Shown here: positions 13,066 to 20,415 of the stretch, piece by piece
How positions within the stretch are numbered: position 1 is the first letter of the stretch
Layout: each line of letters starts with the position of its first letter
NCBI GenBank assembly: GCA_910577095.1
Contig: CAJTLY010000020.1
Coordinates: 3,922-24,403, forward strand
DNA length: 20,482 nucleotides
Reading direction: 5' to 3'
From: an uncultured Alphaproteobacteria bacterium
Lineage (GTDB): Bacteria; Pseudomonadota; Alphaproteobacteria; RF32; CAG-239
The notes under the pieces: generated by a model
Databases searched by the model: none
What the model saw: only the letters and a program-made list of their open reading frames with translations
What the model was told of the DNA's origin: nothing
Position numbers and translations under genes: made by a program

Positions 13066-13394
13066 GATGTGTCGTCAGGTTTGCCGGCCGGTCTGCCAAA
13101 ATCAATTTTCGGATATAAAATAACGAAAGCATGTCGGGAGGAGACGGCGGTTAAAGACAAAAGATGACACCGCAGGAAAACATAAAATATTGTGGATAAA
13201 ATGCACTTTTGGATTGTATTTTTCTAATGTTTCAATCATGTTATTTTCGGGTGCTGAGAATACCGGCGGAACAATTTTGACGATCTTTTTTAAGAATAAC
13301 CTGTGGCTGCCTCTGTTTCCCAAAATATATTAAGCCCTGATCTGCAAATCTGCTTTGCGAAACAGATAAACGTAACTGAAAAAAGGATGGTAAA
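13066..13394. other. Intergenic stretch without a supported gene
   Basis: Between the terminator and ATG 13395 every frame is short and lacks a ribosome binding site. It contains one perfect 9-bp DnaA-box match on the minus strand (13191-13199), and a small hairpin GCAAA/TTTGC near 13345-13360. TTGTGG with TTGTAT downstream near 13190-13220 is a poor promoter candidate. Nothing else stands out. Confidence 0.5.
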
Positions 13395-14222
13395 ATGGGG
13401 TTTAATACATATACGGTTCCGGGCAGGGCGTACGATTCCGGCGCTCGGAAAAAACAGAACAATTTCACGGCCGTTCAGGCTTCGGATTCGACAGAACCGG
13501 ATTATTCCGGAATGACTTTGCGTGAAGAACTGGAAGCGCGTTTTGAAGACATGGAGGCTCAAAAACAGGCTCAGGCAAATCGGCAAAAAACACAAATCGC
13601 GTCGGCAGAGCGCAGGCGGTGGGAGAACTGGCTTCGCTACGGCGAATATGCGGCCACTGCGGCAGAGCAAGGATTGTCTCTGGGCTGGGCGGATGAAATG
13701 GAAGGTGCGGCCAGAGCGGTCGGATATGGTTTTGCCAATCCCGGGATACGAGTACTGAGAAAGTTCGGCGCCGATTTTCAATATCCGGCCGAAGACTGGA
13801 TTGATGCGGTAAAACGGGGCTATGTGGAAGGACGCAACCGGCGCCGTCAAATATACAAAGAAGGCCGCGAACAGGCGCCGGTATTGACGGGAACGATGGA
13901 ATACTTAGGGGCAACGGCCAGTCCGGTGGAACTCGTCAAAGTTCCGCCTCTGGCATCGTTGCATGTCAAAGCAGCAAAAAGAGCTGCCAATTCACAAATT
14001 AACGGGCTAATCTATGGTTGCGGTGCCAGTGAGGACCTGGAAGAGTATCCGCTTAATATTGCGGTTAATATGGTCGGAAATACACTTGCTCATAAAGGGG
14101 TTAATAAGTTCTTCGGACGCGGAGCCAATGGTCTGTGGCGCCAAATTCCCGAAGAGACGGTCTCAACCGGTGTCAACTTGGTTAAGGACAAAATTATGGA
14201 TATGTATAATCAATGGAAATAA
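13395..14222 (+). CDS. Phage-structural-protein-like protein
   Basis: 275 residues, with GGATGG about 6 nt before the ATG. The middle and end follow a pattern common in large phage virion or tail-associated proteins: EQGLSLGWADEMEGAARA (residues 91-108), a charged helix YVEGRNRRRQIYKEGREQAPVLTGTMEYLGATASPVE (143-179), and a Gly/Ala-rich module NSQINGLIYGCGASEDLEE (about 199-217) followed by AVNMVGNTLAHKGVNKFFGRG. In phage proteins these segments usually sit inside chains of several hundred residues or more, so this may be a captured fragment or a small relative. No signal peptide; the N-terminal 70 residues are hydrophilic and coiled-coil-like. There is no other phage gene around it, so this is not a prophage. 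The family call rests on pattern memory, not an alignment. Confidence 0.65.
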   Translation: MGFNTYTVPGRAYDSGARKKQNNFTAVQASDSTEPDYSGMTLREELEARFEDMEAQKQAQANRQKTQIASAERRRWENWLRYGEYAATAAEQGLSLGWADEMEGAARAVGYGFANPGIRVLRKFGADFQYPAEDWIDAVKRGYVEGRNRRRQIYKEGREQAPVLTGTMEYLGATASPVELVKVPPLASLHVKAAKRAANSQINGLIYGCGASEDLEEYPLNIAVNMVGNTLAHKGVNKFFGRGANGLWRQIPEETVSTGVNLVKDKIMDMYNQWK

Positions 14223-14232
14223 GGAAGATGAA

Positions 14233-14565
14233 ATGACAAGAAAACAAAAGTCCTATTGCTTAAAAATACTAAAACTTGCCTATAGAATATTAACTTTATG
14301 CCTGATTATGAATATTCTTATTGTTCAAGGTCAGTTTCCGCACAATCTGTTTTTTATTATATTTGATATCTATATAATTGTTTCTATGTTTATGGCAGAT
14401 GAAACTTTTTATTTTTGGTTTCATAAAGATGAAATACAGACAATGGGTAAATATCGTCGCTTTGAAAGGCTGGTCATCAATATTTCTTTTTTATATGCTT
14501 TGCTGATGAATTTGCTTTACTGGAATTATATTGTTTACGGTTGGCAACATTCGAACGGCAAATAG
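14233..14565 (+). CDS. Small three-helix membrane protein of unknown function
   Basis: 110 residues. The start is ATG 14233, with AAGGAAG 5 nt upstream and beginning 1 nt before the preceding gene's stop codon ends; the frame is open farther back only inside that gene. Three hydrophobic segments are clear: LAYRILTLCLIMNILIV (about 14-30), NLFFIIFDIYIIVSMFM (about 38-54) and LVINISFLYALLMNLLYWNYIVYGW (about 80-105), separated by a charged loop (WFHKDEIQTMGKYRRFER). Codon use is richer in A/T than in the neighbours, which suggests acquisition from another source. It follows the phage-like gene by 10 nt and is probably co-transcribed. A holin-like or toxin-like role would fit size and context, but no diagnostic motif supports either. 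An internally deleted copy of its start and end lies just downstream. Confidence 0.75.
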   Translation: MTRKQKSYCLKILKLAYRILTLCLIMNILIVQGQFPHNLFFIIFDIYIIVSMFMADETFYFWFHKDEIQTMGKYRRFERLVINISFLYALLMNLLYWNYIVYGWQHSNGK

Positions 14566-14572
14566 AAGAAGT

Positions 14573-14644
14573 ATGGAAAATAAGGAAGATGAAATGACAA
14601 GAAAACAACGATCCGTTGAATATTCGAACGGTTGGTCGAAATAG
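14573..14644 (+). pseudogene. Internally deleted mini-copy of the small membrane-protein gene
   Basis: The ribosome binding site and first codons of the preceding gene are repeated: 14573-14608 matches 14213-14247 except for one extra A. The match includes AAGGAAGATGAA and MTRKQ. A second shared block, ATTCGAACGG (14549-14558 in the parent, 14622-14631 here), covers the parental C-terminus (SNG). The copy therefore keeps the beginning and end and lacks about 300 bp between. It still reads as a 16-codon ORF from ATG 14594 (23 codons from ATG 14573) to TAG 14642. Most simply a deletion relict of a tandem duplication. Confidence 0.6.
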
Positions 14645-14665
14645 CGGATTGTGATACCGTAAAGA

Positions 14666-14709
14666 CAAACCCCCGGGCTGATTTTTTGCTGCGGGGGTTT
14701 GTTGATTTT
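14666..14709. terminator. Terminator shared by convergent genes
   Basis: CAAACCCCCG (14666-14675) pairs with CGGGGGTTTG (14692-14701) around a 16-nt loop, with interrupted T-runs on both strands. It lies between the plus-strand membrane-protein cluster and the minus-strand ndk operon. Confidence 0.75.
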
Positions 14710-14725
14710 GCAGATTGCGTCGATC

Positions 14726-15811
14726 TCAATCTTCCAGATATAGGCTGCTTTTTTTATAGTTCATAATGGCATGACGGATCAACACACCGATAATCGCCGC
14801 CACCGGAACCGCAATCATCAGCCCCAAAAAACCCAACAGCACGCCGCCGGCGAGCAGGGCGAACATCACCCATACCGGATGCAGCCCGACGTTGTCGCCC
14901 ACCAGTTTCGGCGTCAGGAAGTTTCCTTCCAAAAATTGCCCGACTCCAAAGACAATGACAACGCTGACAATCGGCATCATCGAGTCAAACTGGGCAAAAG
15001 CCAGCGCCAGACTGATAATAAAGCCCGAGATGGTTCCGACATAGGGAATGAAAGAAATGATGCCGGCCAAAAAGCCGACCAAAAGTCCCAGATCCAGGCC
15101 GACCAGGTGCAAGCCGATGGCGTAAAAACTGCCGAGAATGACGCAGACACTCAACTGCCCGCGAATAAAACCGGCCAGCGTGCGGTCAATTTCATGAGCC
15201 TGCTGTTCAATCGACTTTTTGGATTTGCGCGGCAGCAGGCTGCGAACTTTGGCAATAAACTTATCCCAGTCGCGCAACATGTAAAAGGCGACCACCGGCG
15301 TGATCAGCAGCAGCGAAATCAGATTGACAATCGCCATCCCGCCCGAAACGACGCTGCGCAGAATAGAGCCGAGTATCTTCAGGTTGTTGGCGGTGTTGGA
15401 ACGAATGTATTCGCGGATACGCTCGGCATCCAGGGTCGGAAACAAATCTTTCAGTTCGTTTAGGATCGGTTCGGCTTTTTTTATCAGCGAACCGACATAA
15501 TTCGGCACCACGCTGATAAAAACGCTGAGCTGGCTGTCGATGACGTTGGCGATAAGTACCACCGTCGGAACAATGATCAGGATGACCAGCAGCAGAACCA
15601 GCACGGTTGCCCAAGTGCGGCTGATTTTAAAACGGGTAAATTTATCGACCAGCGGATCCAGCAGATAACCGATAATGATTCCGGCCACAAACGGCAGCAG
15701 CACCGAGCGCAGAACATACACAAAAGCGCAGAAAAAAGCGAACAGGGCCAGCCAGAAAAAGCGGTTTGACTTGCTTACCGACGGGTGAACCGCCGCGGTG
15801 TTTTTAGTCAT
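14726..15811 (-). CDS. AI-2E family permease (PerM/YdiK-like)
   Basis: 361 residues with the layout of this family: two N-terminal TM segments (FFWLALFAFFCAFVYVLRSVLLPFVAGIIIGYLLDPLVD), a third TM (TWATVLVLLLVILIIVPTVVLIANV), a cytosolic or periplasmic helical insert (about residues 95-155), then a cluster of TM helices with the conserved GLLVGFLAGIISFIPYVGTISG and FLEGNFLTPKLVGDNVGLHPVWVMFALLAGGVLLGFLGLMIAVPVAAIIGVL. Members are called AI-2 exporters or PerM, but the real substrate is usually unknown and some act as Na+/H+ antiporters. AAAGGA precedes the ATG. It lies 20 nt after the DUF2066 gene, so it is last in the ndk-DUF2066-permease operon. DUF2066 next to a PerM-type permease is a common pairing in Proteobacteria. 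Confidence 0.93.
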   Translation of the reverse strand: MTKNTAAVHPSVSKSNRFFWLALFAFFCAFVYVLRSVLLPFVAGIIIGYLLDPLVDKFTRFKISRTWATVLVLLLVILIIVPTVVLIANVIDSQLSVFISVVPNYVGSLIKKAEPILNELKDLFPTLDAERIREYIRSNTANNLKILGSILRSVVSGGMAIVNLISLLLITPVVAFYMLRDWDKFIAKVRSLLPRKSKKSIEQQAHEIDRTLAGFIRGQLSVCVILGSFYAIGLHLVGLDLGLLVGFLAGIISFIPYVGTISGFIISLALAFAQFDSMMPIVSVVIVFGVGQFLEGNFLTPKLVGDNVGLHPVWVMFALLAGGVLLGFLGLMIAVPVAAIIGVLIRHAIMNYKKSSLYLED

Positions 15812-15831
15812 GATGTTTTCCTTTCGCCGTT

Positions 15832-16875
15832 TTACATATCAATCAAAGTATAATAGTTGCCGCTTTCCGTCAGCAGCAAGTGATAAGACTGCAGGGCTTT
15901 GCGCAAAGTGTCAATGCCGCCGATGTATTCGATTTGAAACTGAATGCGGCCGTTGCCGATGGCATTGATCTGAATGTTTTCGACTGCGGTAATCGCCGAG
16001 ATTTTTTCTTCGGCTTTCAACCACGTGCCGAGGGTGTTGAACTTGTACAAGACCGTAATGGTTTCGGGTTCGGAAGAAGTGACGATGCTTCGCCCTTTCA
16101 GTTCGTCCGAAATGCGGAGCGCGGTTTCTTGCGCCGCCTGTTTGTACAATTCGGACGACAACAGTCCGTTAACGTTGAAAATTTCCCTTTTTCCGTTTTG
16201 CGGATTAAGAATGCGCACCGTAAGGCCGTTTTCGCCGTCAGGATAGGTTTCGGCCACGTAAACGTCACCGCCGTTGTTGATTTCGCTGAGACGGCGAAAA
16301 GCAGAAGCGTCCAAAGCCAATGCCTTGTCGGCGCTGAGAGAGGGCAGACTGTCTTCGCCCGGTGAAAAGAAACGGATGGAACCTACCGTTTGCGGGCTTT
16401 GTTCCCAGGCAAAACGCCACGGGTTGTTTTCTTCCCACAAACGGGCCGGCCGGCCTTCGCTTTCGCGAAAGACAGGCACGATCATGACGTTGGCGGACGA
16501 GGCAACCACCAGCGGAACGTTCTTTTCCTGCAAATATTGTTTCAAAAGCTGATCATGGGCGGTAATTCTCAGTTTGGCCATGTAGCGGACGTTGGAGGCT
16601 TTTTCTTCCAACACGGTGGTTTCCTTGACAAAGTTAAGCAGCTGATCGTCGGTAAGCCGGTTGAGGGTTGCCATTCCTTCGCGGGTGGTAAAATTGGCGG
16701 CAATGGCGTTGACGGCCTGACGATTCGCCTGGCGCATCGCGCGGTCGCGGGCGGCGGCAGCATTGTCGGCGGTGACGTCAACCGTCACATCGGCCGAATA
16801 GGAAGGCAGTCCTGCCCGGGCGGAAAAGCAGAACAGGAAAGCGAGTACAAAAACGGAAAGTAACAAACGGCGCAT
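15832..16875 (-). CDS. DUF2066 domain periplasmic protein
   Basis: 347 residues. Residues 1-21 are a Sec signal peptide (MRRLLLSVFVLAFLFCFSARA before GLPSYSADV). The mature part follows the DUF2066 pattern: ADVTVDVTADNAAAARDRAMRQANRQAVNAIAANFTTREGM near the N-terminus, YMAKLRITAHDQLLKQYLQEKNVPLVVASSANVMIVPVF, and a C-terminal half with IQFQIEYIGGIDTLRKAL. Function is unknown; the protein is periplasmic. CCGGAG lies 8 nt before the ATG and the gene starts 13 nt after the ndk stop. Its partner is the PerM-like permease downstream. No lipobox, membrane helix or catalytic motif is apparent. Confidence 0.9.
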   Translation of the reverse strand: MRRLLLSVFVLAFLFCFSARAGLPSYSADVTVDVTADNAAAARDRAMRQANRQAVNAIAANFTTREGMATLNRLTDDQLLNFVKETTVLEEKASNVRYMAKLRITAHDQLLKQYLQEKNVPLVVASSANVMIVPVFRESEGRPARLWEENNPWRFAWEQSPQTVGSIRFFSPGEDSLPSLSADKALALDASAFRRLSEINNGGDVYVAETYPDGENGLTVRILNPQNGKREIFNVNGLLSSELYKQAAQETALRISDELKGRSIVTSSEPETITVLYKFNTLGTWLKAEEKISAITAVENIQINAIGNGRIQFQIEYIGGIDTLRKALQSYHLLLTESGNYYTLIDM

Positions 16876-16888
16876 GAGTGTCTCCGGA

Positions 16889-17305
16889 TTATTTCATAAG
16901 TTCAAGTTGGTTGAAGAAAAAAGCAATCTCTCTTTCGGCGGTTTCCGGGCAATCGGAACCGTGGACGGCGTTTTTTTCGATCGAAACCCCGTACAGGCGG
17001 CGCAAAGTGCCGTCTTCGGCGGCGGCAGGGTTGGGCGACCCCATCAGGTGACGATAGTTTTCAACCGCGTTTTCACCGGCAAGCACCTGAACGATTACCG
17101 GTCCGGCGGTGATGTTTTCAATCAGTTCTGCAAAAAAAGATTTGTCCTGATGAACGGCGTAAAAACGTGCGGCTTCATCGGCGGAGAGCCACAACATTTT
17201 CTGAGCGATGATCTTCAGGCCGCTTTCTTCGATTTTGGTAATGATTCTGCCGCTGACGCCGCGAAAAAGGGCTTCGGGCTTGATCATTGAAAAAGTTTTT
17301 TCCAT
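16889..17305 (-). CDS. ndk: Nucleoside diphosphate kinase
   Basis: 138 residues, the usual bacterial length. It transfers the gamma-phosphate of ATP to nucleoside diphosphates through a phosphohistidine. Landmarks: SMIKPEAL with Lys9, FYAVH with Tyr49, YRHLMG with Arg85, GTLR with Arg102, and the catalytic His115 in NAVHGSDCPETAEREIAFFF. All these are present, so it should be active. One oddity: in the LMGSPNP loop the position that is Thr in most homologues (Thr94 in human NDPK, phosphate contact) is Pro91. Start ATG 17305 with GAGGAT about 6 nt upstream. It is the first gene of the operon with DUF2066 and the permease, and divergent from pta. Confidence 0.95.
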   Translation of the reverse strand: MEKTFSMIKPEALFRGVSGRIITKIEESGLKIIAQKMLWLSADEAARFYAVHQDKSFFAELIENITAGPVIVQVLAGENAVENYRHLMGSPNPAAAEDGTLRRLYGVSIEKNAVHGSDCPETAEREIAFFFNQLELMK

Positions 17306-17362
17306 TTTTATCCTCTGTCGGTTGGCTGGTTTGCGCTGATCTTATCCTATATGTGCCGAAAA

Positions 17363-17392
17363 ATCAAAAGTTTTTATAGACTTTTTGATCAA
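17363..17392. promoter_or_regulatory. Inverted half-sites in the ndk/pta divergent region
   Basis: ATCAAAAG (17363-17370) is mirrored by CTTTT(T)GAT (17381-17389), and TTGATCAA (17385-17392) is a perfect 8-bp palindrome. TTGAT/ATCAA half-sites are reminiscent of FNR/CRP-family boxes, but no full-length FNR box (TTGAT-N4-ATCAA) is present. I see no convincing -35/-10 pair for either gene here. Confidence 0.25.
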
Positions 17393-17449
17393 TTCGTTGT
17401 TTATTTACACACAAATTGTGATTTAAACTTCATTTTAAGGACAAAAAAA

Positions 17450-18457
17450 ATGATTGAAAGCGCCTATCTGAAACAACTGCTGGCTCAGGCCGGACAAAAT
17501 CTCAAAACCATTGTGCTGCCCGAAGGCGAAGACAACCGGGTTTTGGACGCCGCTCATTATGTTGCCGAAGCCAAAGCCGCCAAAACGGTCATTTTGGGCA
17601 ATCGCGAAACGATAGAAGACTATTACAATGCTAAAGGTTGGAATTTGGATGGTATTGAGATTATGACTCCGGAGAGTTCCCCCAAGGCGGAAGCTTATGC
17701 GCAAATGTTTTATGAACTGCGCAAGGATAAGGGAATTACGCCCGAAGATGCGGCTAAGCAGATGCACAATTACAATTATTTCGGCACCATGATGATCAAG
17801 GCCGGCGATGCCGACGGCATGGTATCGGGCGCCAACCATTCCACCGCCGACACCGTTCGTCCGGCGCTGCAAATCATCAAATCCGCCAAAAAAGGCCGTG
17901 CCGTTTCTTCGGCGGTATTGATGGTTGCCGGCGGCAAACCTTATATTTTTTCCGATTGTGCCATCATGATCAATCCGACCGCTCCCGAACTGGCAGACAT
18001 TGCAGTTGACAGTGCGCAGACGGCACTGCAGTTCGGCATCGAACCGCGGGTCGCTTTGCTGTCATACTCGACAATGGGTTCCGGCAAAGGCGAAGGCGTT
18101 GACAAAGTGGTCGAGGCGACGCGGCTGGCCAAAGAACAATTGCAACTGCCCGAATATCGCGATCTGTCGATTAAAATTGACGGCGAAATGCAGGCGGATG
18201 CGGCGTTGGATCAGGTTGTCGGCGCTAAAAAGGCTCCCGGAAGCGATGTTGCCGGTCAGGCCAACGTTCTGATCTTTCCGGATATCGAAGCCGGAAACAT
18301 CGGTTACAAGCTGTTGCAGAGATTGGGCGGTGCCGAGGCATACGGGCCGATTTTGCAGGGCTTGAACGCACCGGTAAACGATTTGTCCCGCGGCGCGTTG
18401 GTTGAAGATATTGTCGGCATGATTGCGATTACGGCTTTGCAGGCGGCAAAAAAATAA
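17450..18457 (+). CDS. pta: Phosphate acetyltransferase
   Basis: 335 residues from ATG 17450, chosen because AAGGA lies 8 nt upstream and the homologous protein begins about here; the open frame extends 33 codons farther into the intergenic region. It converts acetyl-CoA and phosphate into acetyl phosphate and CoA. This is the short, single-domain form (about 330 residues), without the DRTGG and P-loop N-terminal domains of enterobacterial Pta. Landmarks: VLPEGEDNRVLDAA (18-31), the DGMVSGANHSTADTVRPALQI segment, LLSYSTMGSGKGEGVDKV, and the C-terminal KKAPGSDVAGQANVLIFPDIEAGNIGYKLLQRLGGAEAYGPILQGLNAPVNDLSRGA block. Together with ackA 37 nt downstream it forms the acetate-producing, ATP-yielding branch of fermentation. 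Confidence 0.97.
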   Translation: MIESAYLKQLLAQAGQNLKTIVLPEGEDNRVLDAAHYVAEAKAAKTVILGNRETIEDYYNAKGWNLDGIEIMTPESSPKAEAYAQMFYELRKDKGITPEDAAKQMHNYNYFGTMMIKAGDADGMVSGANHSTADTVRPALQIIKSAKKGRAVSSAVLMVAGGKPYIFSDCAIMINPTAPELADIAVDSAQTALQFGIEPRVALLSYSTMGSGKGEGVDKVVEATRLAKEQLQLPEYRDLSIKIDGEMQADAALDQVVGAKKAPGSDVAGQANVLIFPDIEAGNIGYKLLQRLGGAEAYGPILQGLNAPVNDLSRGALVEDIVGMIAITALQAAKK

Positions 18458-18494
18458 TTTTACACTAACTTAAATTACAAAACAGGAATATACG

Positions 18495-19679
18495 ATGGAA
18501 AAAATCTTAGTTTTGAACTCCGGTTCTTCATCTCTGAAATATCAGTTGTTTAAAGTAGACGGCGATCGGTTCGAAGTCTTGGCCAAAGGCCTGGCCGACC
18601 GTATCGGCATCGAGGGCTCGTTAGTGACCATAAAAGTCGGCGACGGCGAAAAAGTGACCACCAAACTGCCGCTGCCCACCCATAAAGAAGCGATTAAGGA
18701 AGTGCTTGACCTGTTGCTCGGCAGCGTTTTGAGCAGCGTGGACGAACTTTCCGGCGTTGGCCACCGCGTGGTTCACGGCGGTGAGTATTTCGACCGTTCG
18801 GTGTTGGTGGACGACGAAGTGATTCGTATTATCGACGAACTGTCGGCACTGGCACCGTTGCATAATCCGGCTGCGGTCATGGGGATTAAGGCAATTAAAC
18901 AGTTGTTGCCGAATGTTCCGCAGGTGGTTGCCTTTGACACCGCTTTCCACCAGACGATGAAACCCGAAGCTTTCCTGTATGCCTTGCCGATGGAACAGTA
19001 TACAAAATATAAAATCCGTCGTTACGGTTTTCACGGCACGTCTCATTTGTTTGTTTCGCGCCGGGCAGCGGAAATGCTCGGTCGTCCGGGCAAGTTTATC
19101 ACCTGCCATATCGGTAACGGCGCTTCAATTACGGCAATTGAGGACGGTAAGTGCGTTGATACCTCAATGGGTTTCACTCCGCTGGCCGGCGTGGTGATGG
19201 GAACCCGTTCGGGTGACGTCGATCCTTACGTGCCGTTGCATATTATGAAAACTCAGGGCAAAACCGTTGACGAAGTCAACAATCTGCTCAACAAACAAAG
19301 CGGTATGCTGGGGCTGTGCGGCTATTCGGACAACCGGGACGTTGAAGATCAATATGTTGCCGGAAATCCGGTTGCGGTTGAAGCGATGTCGGTTTATATT
19401 TACAGTATGGTCAAATATATCGGTGCCTATGCCGCGGTTTTGGGCGGCGTTGATGCAATTGTCTTTACCGGCGGCGTCGGCGAAAACGCTTCGCTGGTTC
19501 GTCAACTGGTATGCGAACGTCTGGCTTATCTCGGCGTCAAGCTTGATGCGGCGTTGAACGAAAAGTCGGTTCACGGCGTTACGGCTGATATCGCGACACC
19601 GGATTCGAAAGTTCGGGTTTTGGTTATTCCGACTGACGAAGAACTGGTGATTGCCCAAGACGTTAAAAAATTGATTTAA
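18495..19679 (+). CDS. ackA: Acetate kinase
   Basis: 394 residues, full length for the family. It converts acetyl phosphate and ADP into acetate and ATP. Landmarks: LVLNSGSSSLKYQLF (Asn8), VGHRVVHGGEYF with the active-site Arg, AFDTAFHQTM with the catalytic Asp, RRYGFHGTSH, CHIGNGAS (phosphate 1 motif), GVVMGTRSGDVDP with the second Arg, the FTGGVGENA loop and IPTDEELVIAQD with the metal-binding Glu. All known catalytic residues appear in place. AGGA about 8 nt before the ATG is the ribosome binding site. It ends at a strong terminator, so pta-ackA is a closed two-gene operon. Confidence 0.98.
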   Translation: MEKILVLNSGSSSLKYQLFKVDGDRFEVLAKGLADRIGIEGSLVTIKVGDGEKVTTKLPLPTHKEAIKEVLDLLLGSVLSSVDELSGVGHRVVHGGEYFDRSVLVDDEVIRIIDELSALAPLHNPAAVMGIKAIKQLLPNVPQVVAFDTAFHQTMKPEAFLYALPMEQYTKYKIRRYGFHGTSHLFVSRRAAEMLGRPGKFITCHIGNGASITAIEDGKCVDTSMGFTPLAGVVMGTRSGDVDPYVPLHIMKTQGKTVDEVNNLLNKQSGMLGLCGYSDNRDVEDQYVAGNPVAVEAMSVYIYSMVKYIGAYAAVLGGVDAIVFTGGVGENASLVRQLVCERLAYLGVKLDAALNEKSVHGVTADIATPDSKVRVLVIPTDEELVIAQDVKKLI

Positions 19680-19696
19680 CGCTCGGGATTTTTTTC

Positions 19697-19734
19697 AAAG
19701 CCGGAAAAGCAGTGGTTGTTTTTCCGGCTTTTTT
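19697..19734 (+). terminator. Intrinsic terminator of pta-ackA
   Basis: AAAGCCGGAAAA (19697-19708) pairs with TTTTCCGGCTTT (19720-19731), a perfect 12-bp stem around an 11-nt loop, followed by T's to 19734. Confidence 0.9.
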
Positions 19735-19873
19735 ATGTCGGCGGCAGAGCGATAACATTACTGTAGGGTAAATCATATGACGGATGTTCGGATAAAATAA
19801 TTTTACATATATTGAATTAGATCTTTCGCTTATTATGTTGTATTGCAGTATAAATTTATAACGGAGAAAACAA

Positions 19874-20365
19874 ATGAGCGGTTGGCTGATGATGATGGGT
19901 TTGGTGCTGGTTTCCAACGCCAATGCCCAAGAGGCTATGGTTGTTCAGTCGGACAACAACAATCCGACGGTGATTTTCGGCGAAGCGGAGAATGCAAACG
20001 GTACCATGAACGAAATAACGGTAAGACAGGGCAAAGATGCGGCAAATCCGTTTGGCAATCCGATCGTTAATACGATTCCTTACGGCAAACAGTCGATTGC
20101 CGGCAATGCGACCCAGCCCGGAGGCAGTGCCGCAGTGCAACAACCGCAGCCGTCTTCGGTCGTCAAACCGGTCGGCGCCATTTCCGAAATCACGCCCCAA
20201 AATCCGGAAATCAGCGAGGATTCGCCCGAACAAATGCAAAATGAAATTGAAAATACCCTTTATGAAGGGGATGACCGAATTTATGATGTTCAGTCCTATC
20301 CGGATGATGACATTAATCAAATTGAGGGGCAGGACAGTGCAGTAACAAATTATCCTGCTTATTAA
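19874..20365 (+). CDS. Small exported protein of unknown function
   Basis: 163 residues, with GGAG 8 nt before the ATG. Residues 1-18 are a short Sec signal peptide (MSGWLMMMGLVLVSNANA before QEAMVV). The mature chain is low in hydrophobics, rich in Asn, Gln, Pro, Asp and Glu, and looks largely disordered. Examples are VVQSDNNNPTVIFGE, a Pro/Gln zone around residues 86-94 (AAVQQPQPSS), and an acidic tail with ENTLYEGDDRIYDVQSYPDDDINQIEGQD. There is no cysteine, no membrane helix and no domain I recognise. It stands alone between the ackA terminator and a terminator that overlaps its stop codon, so it is probably a separate transcript, although I cannot point to a clear promoter upstream (TATAAA at 19849-19854 has no good -35). 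Likely periplasmic or secreted. Confidence 0.75.
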   Translation: MSGWLMMMGLVLVSNANAQEAMVVQSDNNNPTVIFGEAENANGTMNEITVRQGKDAANPFGNPIVNTIPYGKQSIAGNATQPGGSAAVQQPQPSSVVKPVGAISEITPQNPEISEDSPEQMQNEIENTLYEGDDRIYDVQSYPDDDINQIEGQDSAVTNYPAY

Positions 20366-20402
20366 AAGAACGCCTCCGGCATAACTCGGAGGCGTTCTTT
20401 TG
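20364..20402. terminator. Bidirectional terminator with 15-bp stem
   Basis: AAAAGAACGCCTCCG (20364-20378) pairs perfectly with CGGAGGCGTTCTTTT (20387-20401) around an 8-nt loop. The stem begins within the TAA of the exported-protein gene and serves the convergent outer-membrane protein gene from the other side. Confidence 0.9.
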
Positions 20403-20415
20403 GGCTTGGCTCAAA

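Noticed and set aside
13191..13199. Perfect DnaA box (TTATCCACA on the minus strand) in an AT-rich intergenic region
   Set aside because: It is a single box with no second copy or DUE-like repeat nearby, and one chance match in 20 kb is not rare; no dnaA, parAB or gidA neighbourhood.
13395..14644. A prophage
   Set aside because: Only one phage-like protein and a small membrane protein are present; no integrase, terminase, capsid, portal or lysis genes and no attachment-site repeats were seen.
17385..17392. TTGATCAA near pta as an FNR box
   Set aside because: The FNR consensus needs TTGAT and ATCAA separated by four bases; this is a fused 8-bp palindrome, so it is listed only as weak half-sites.
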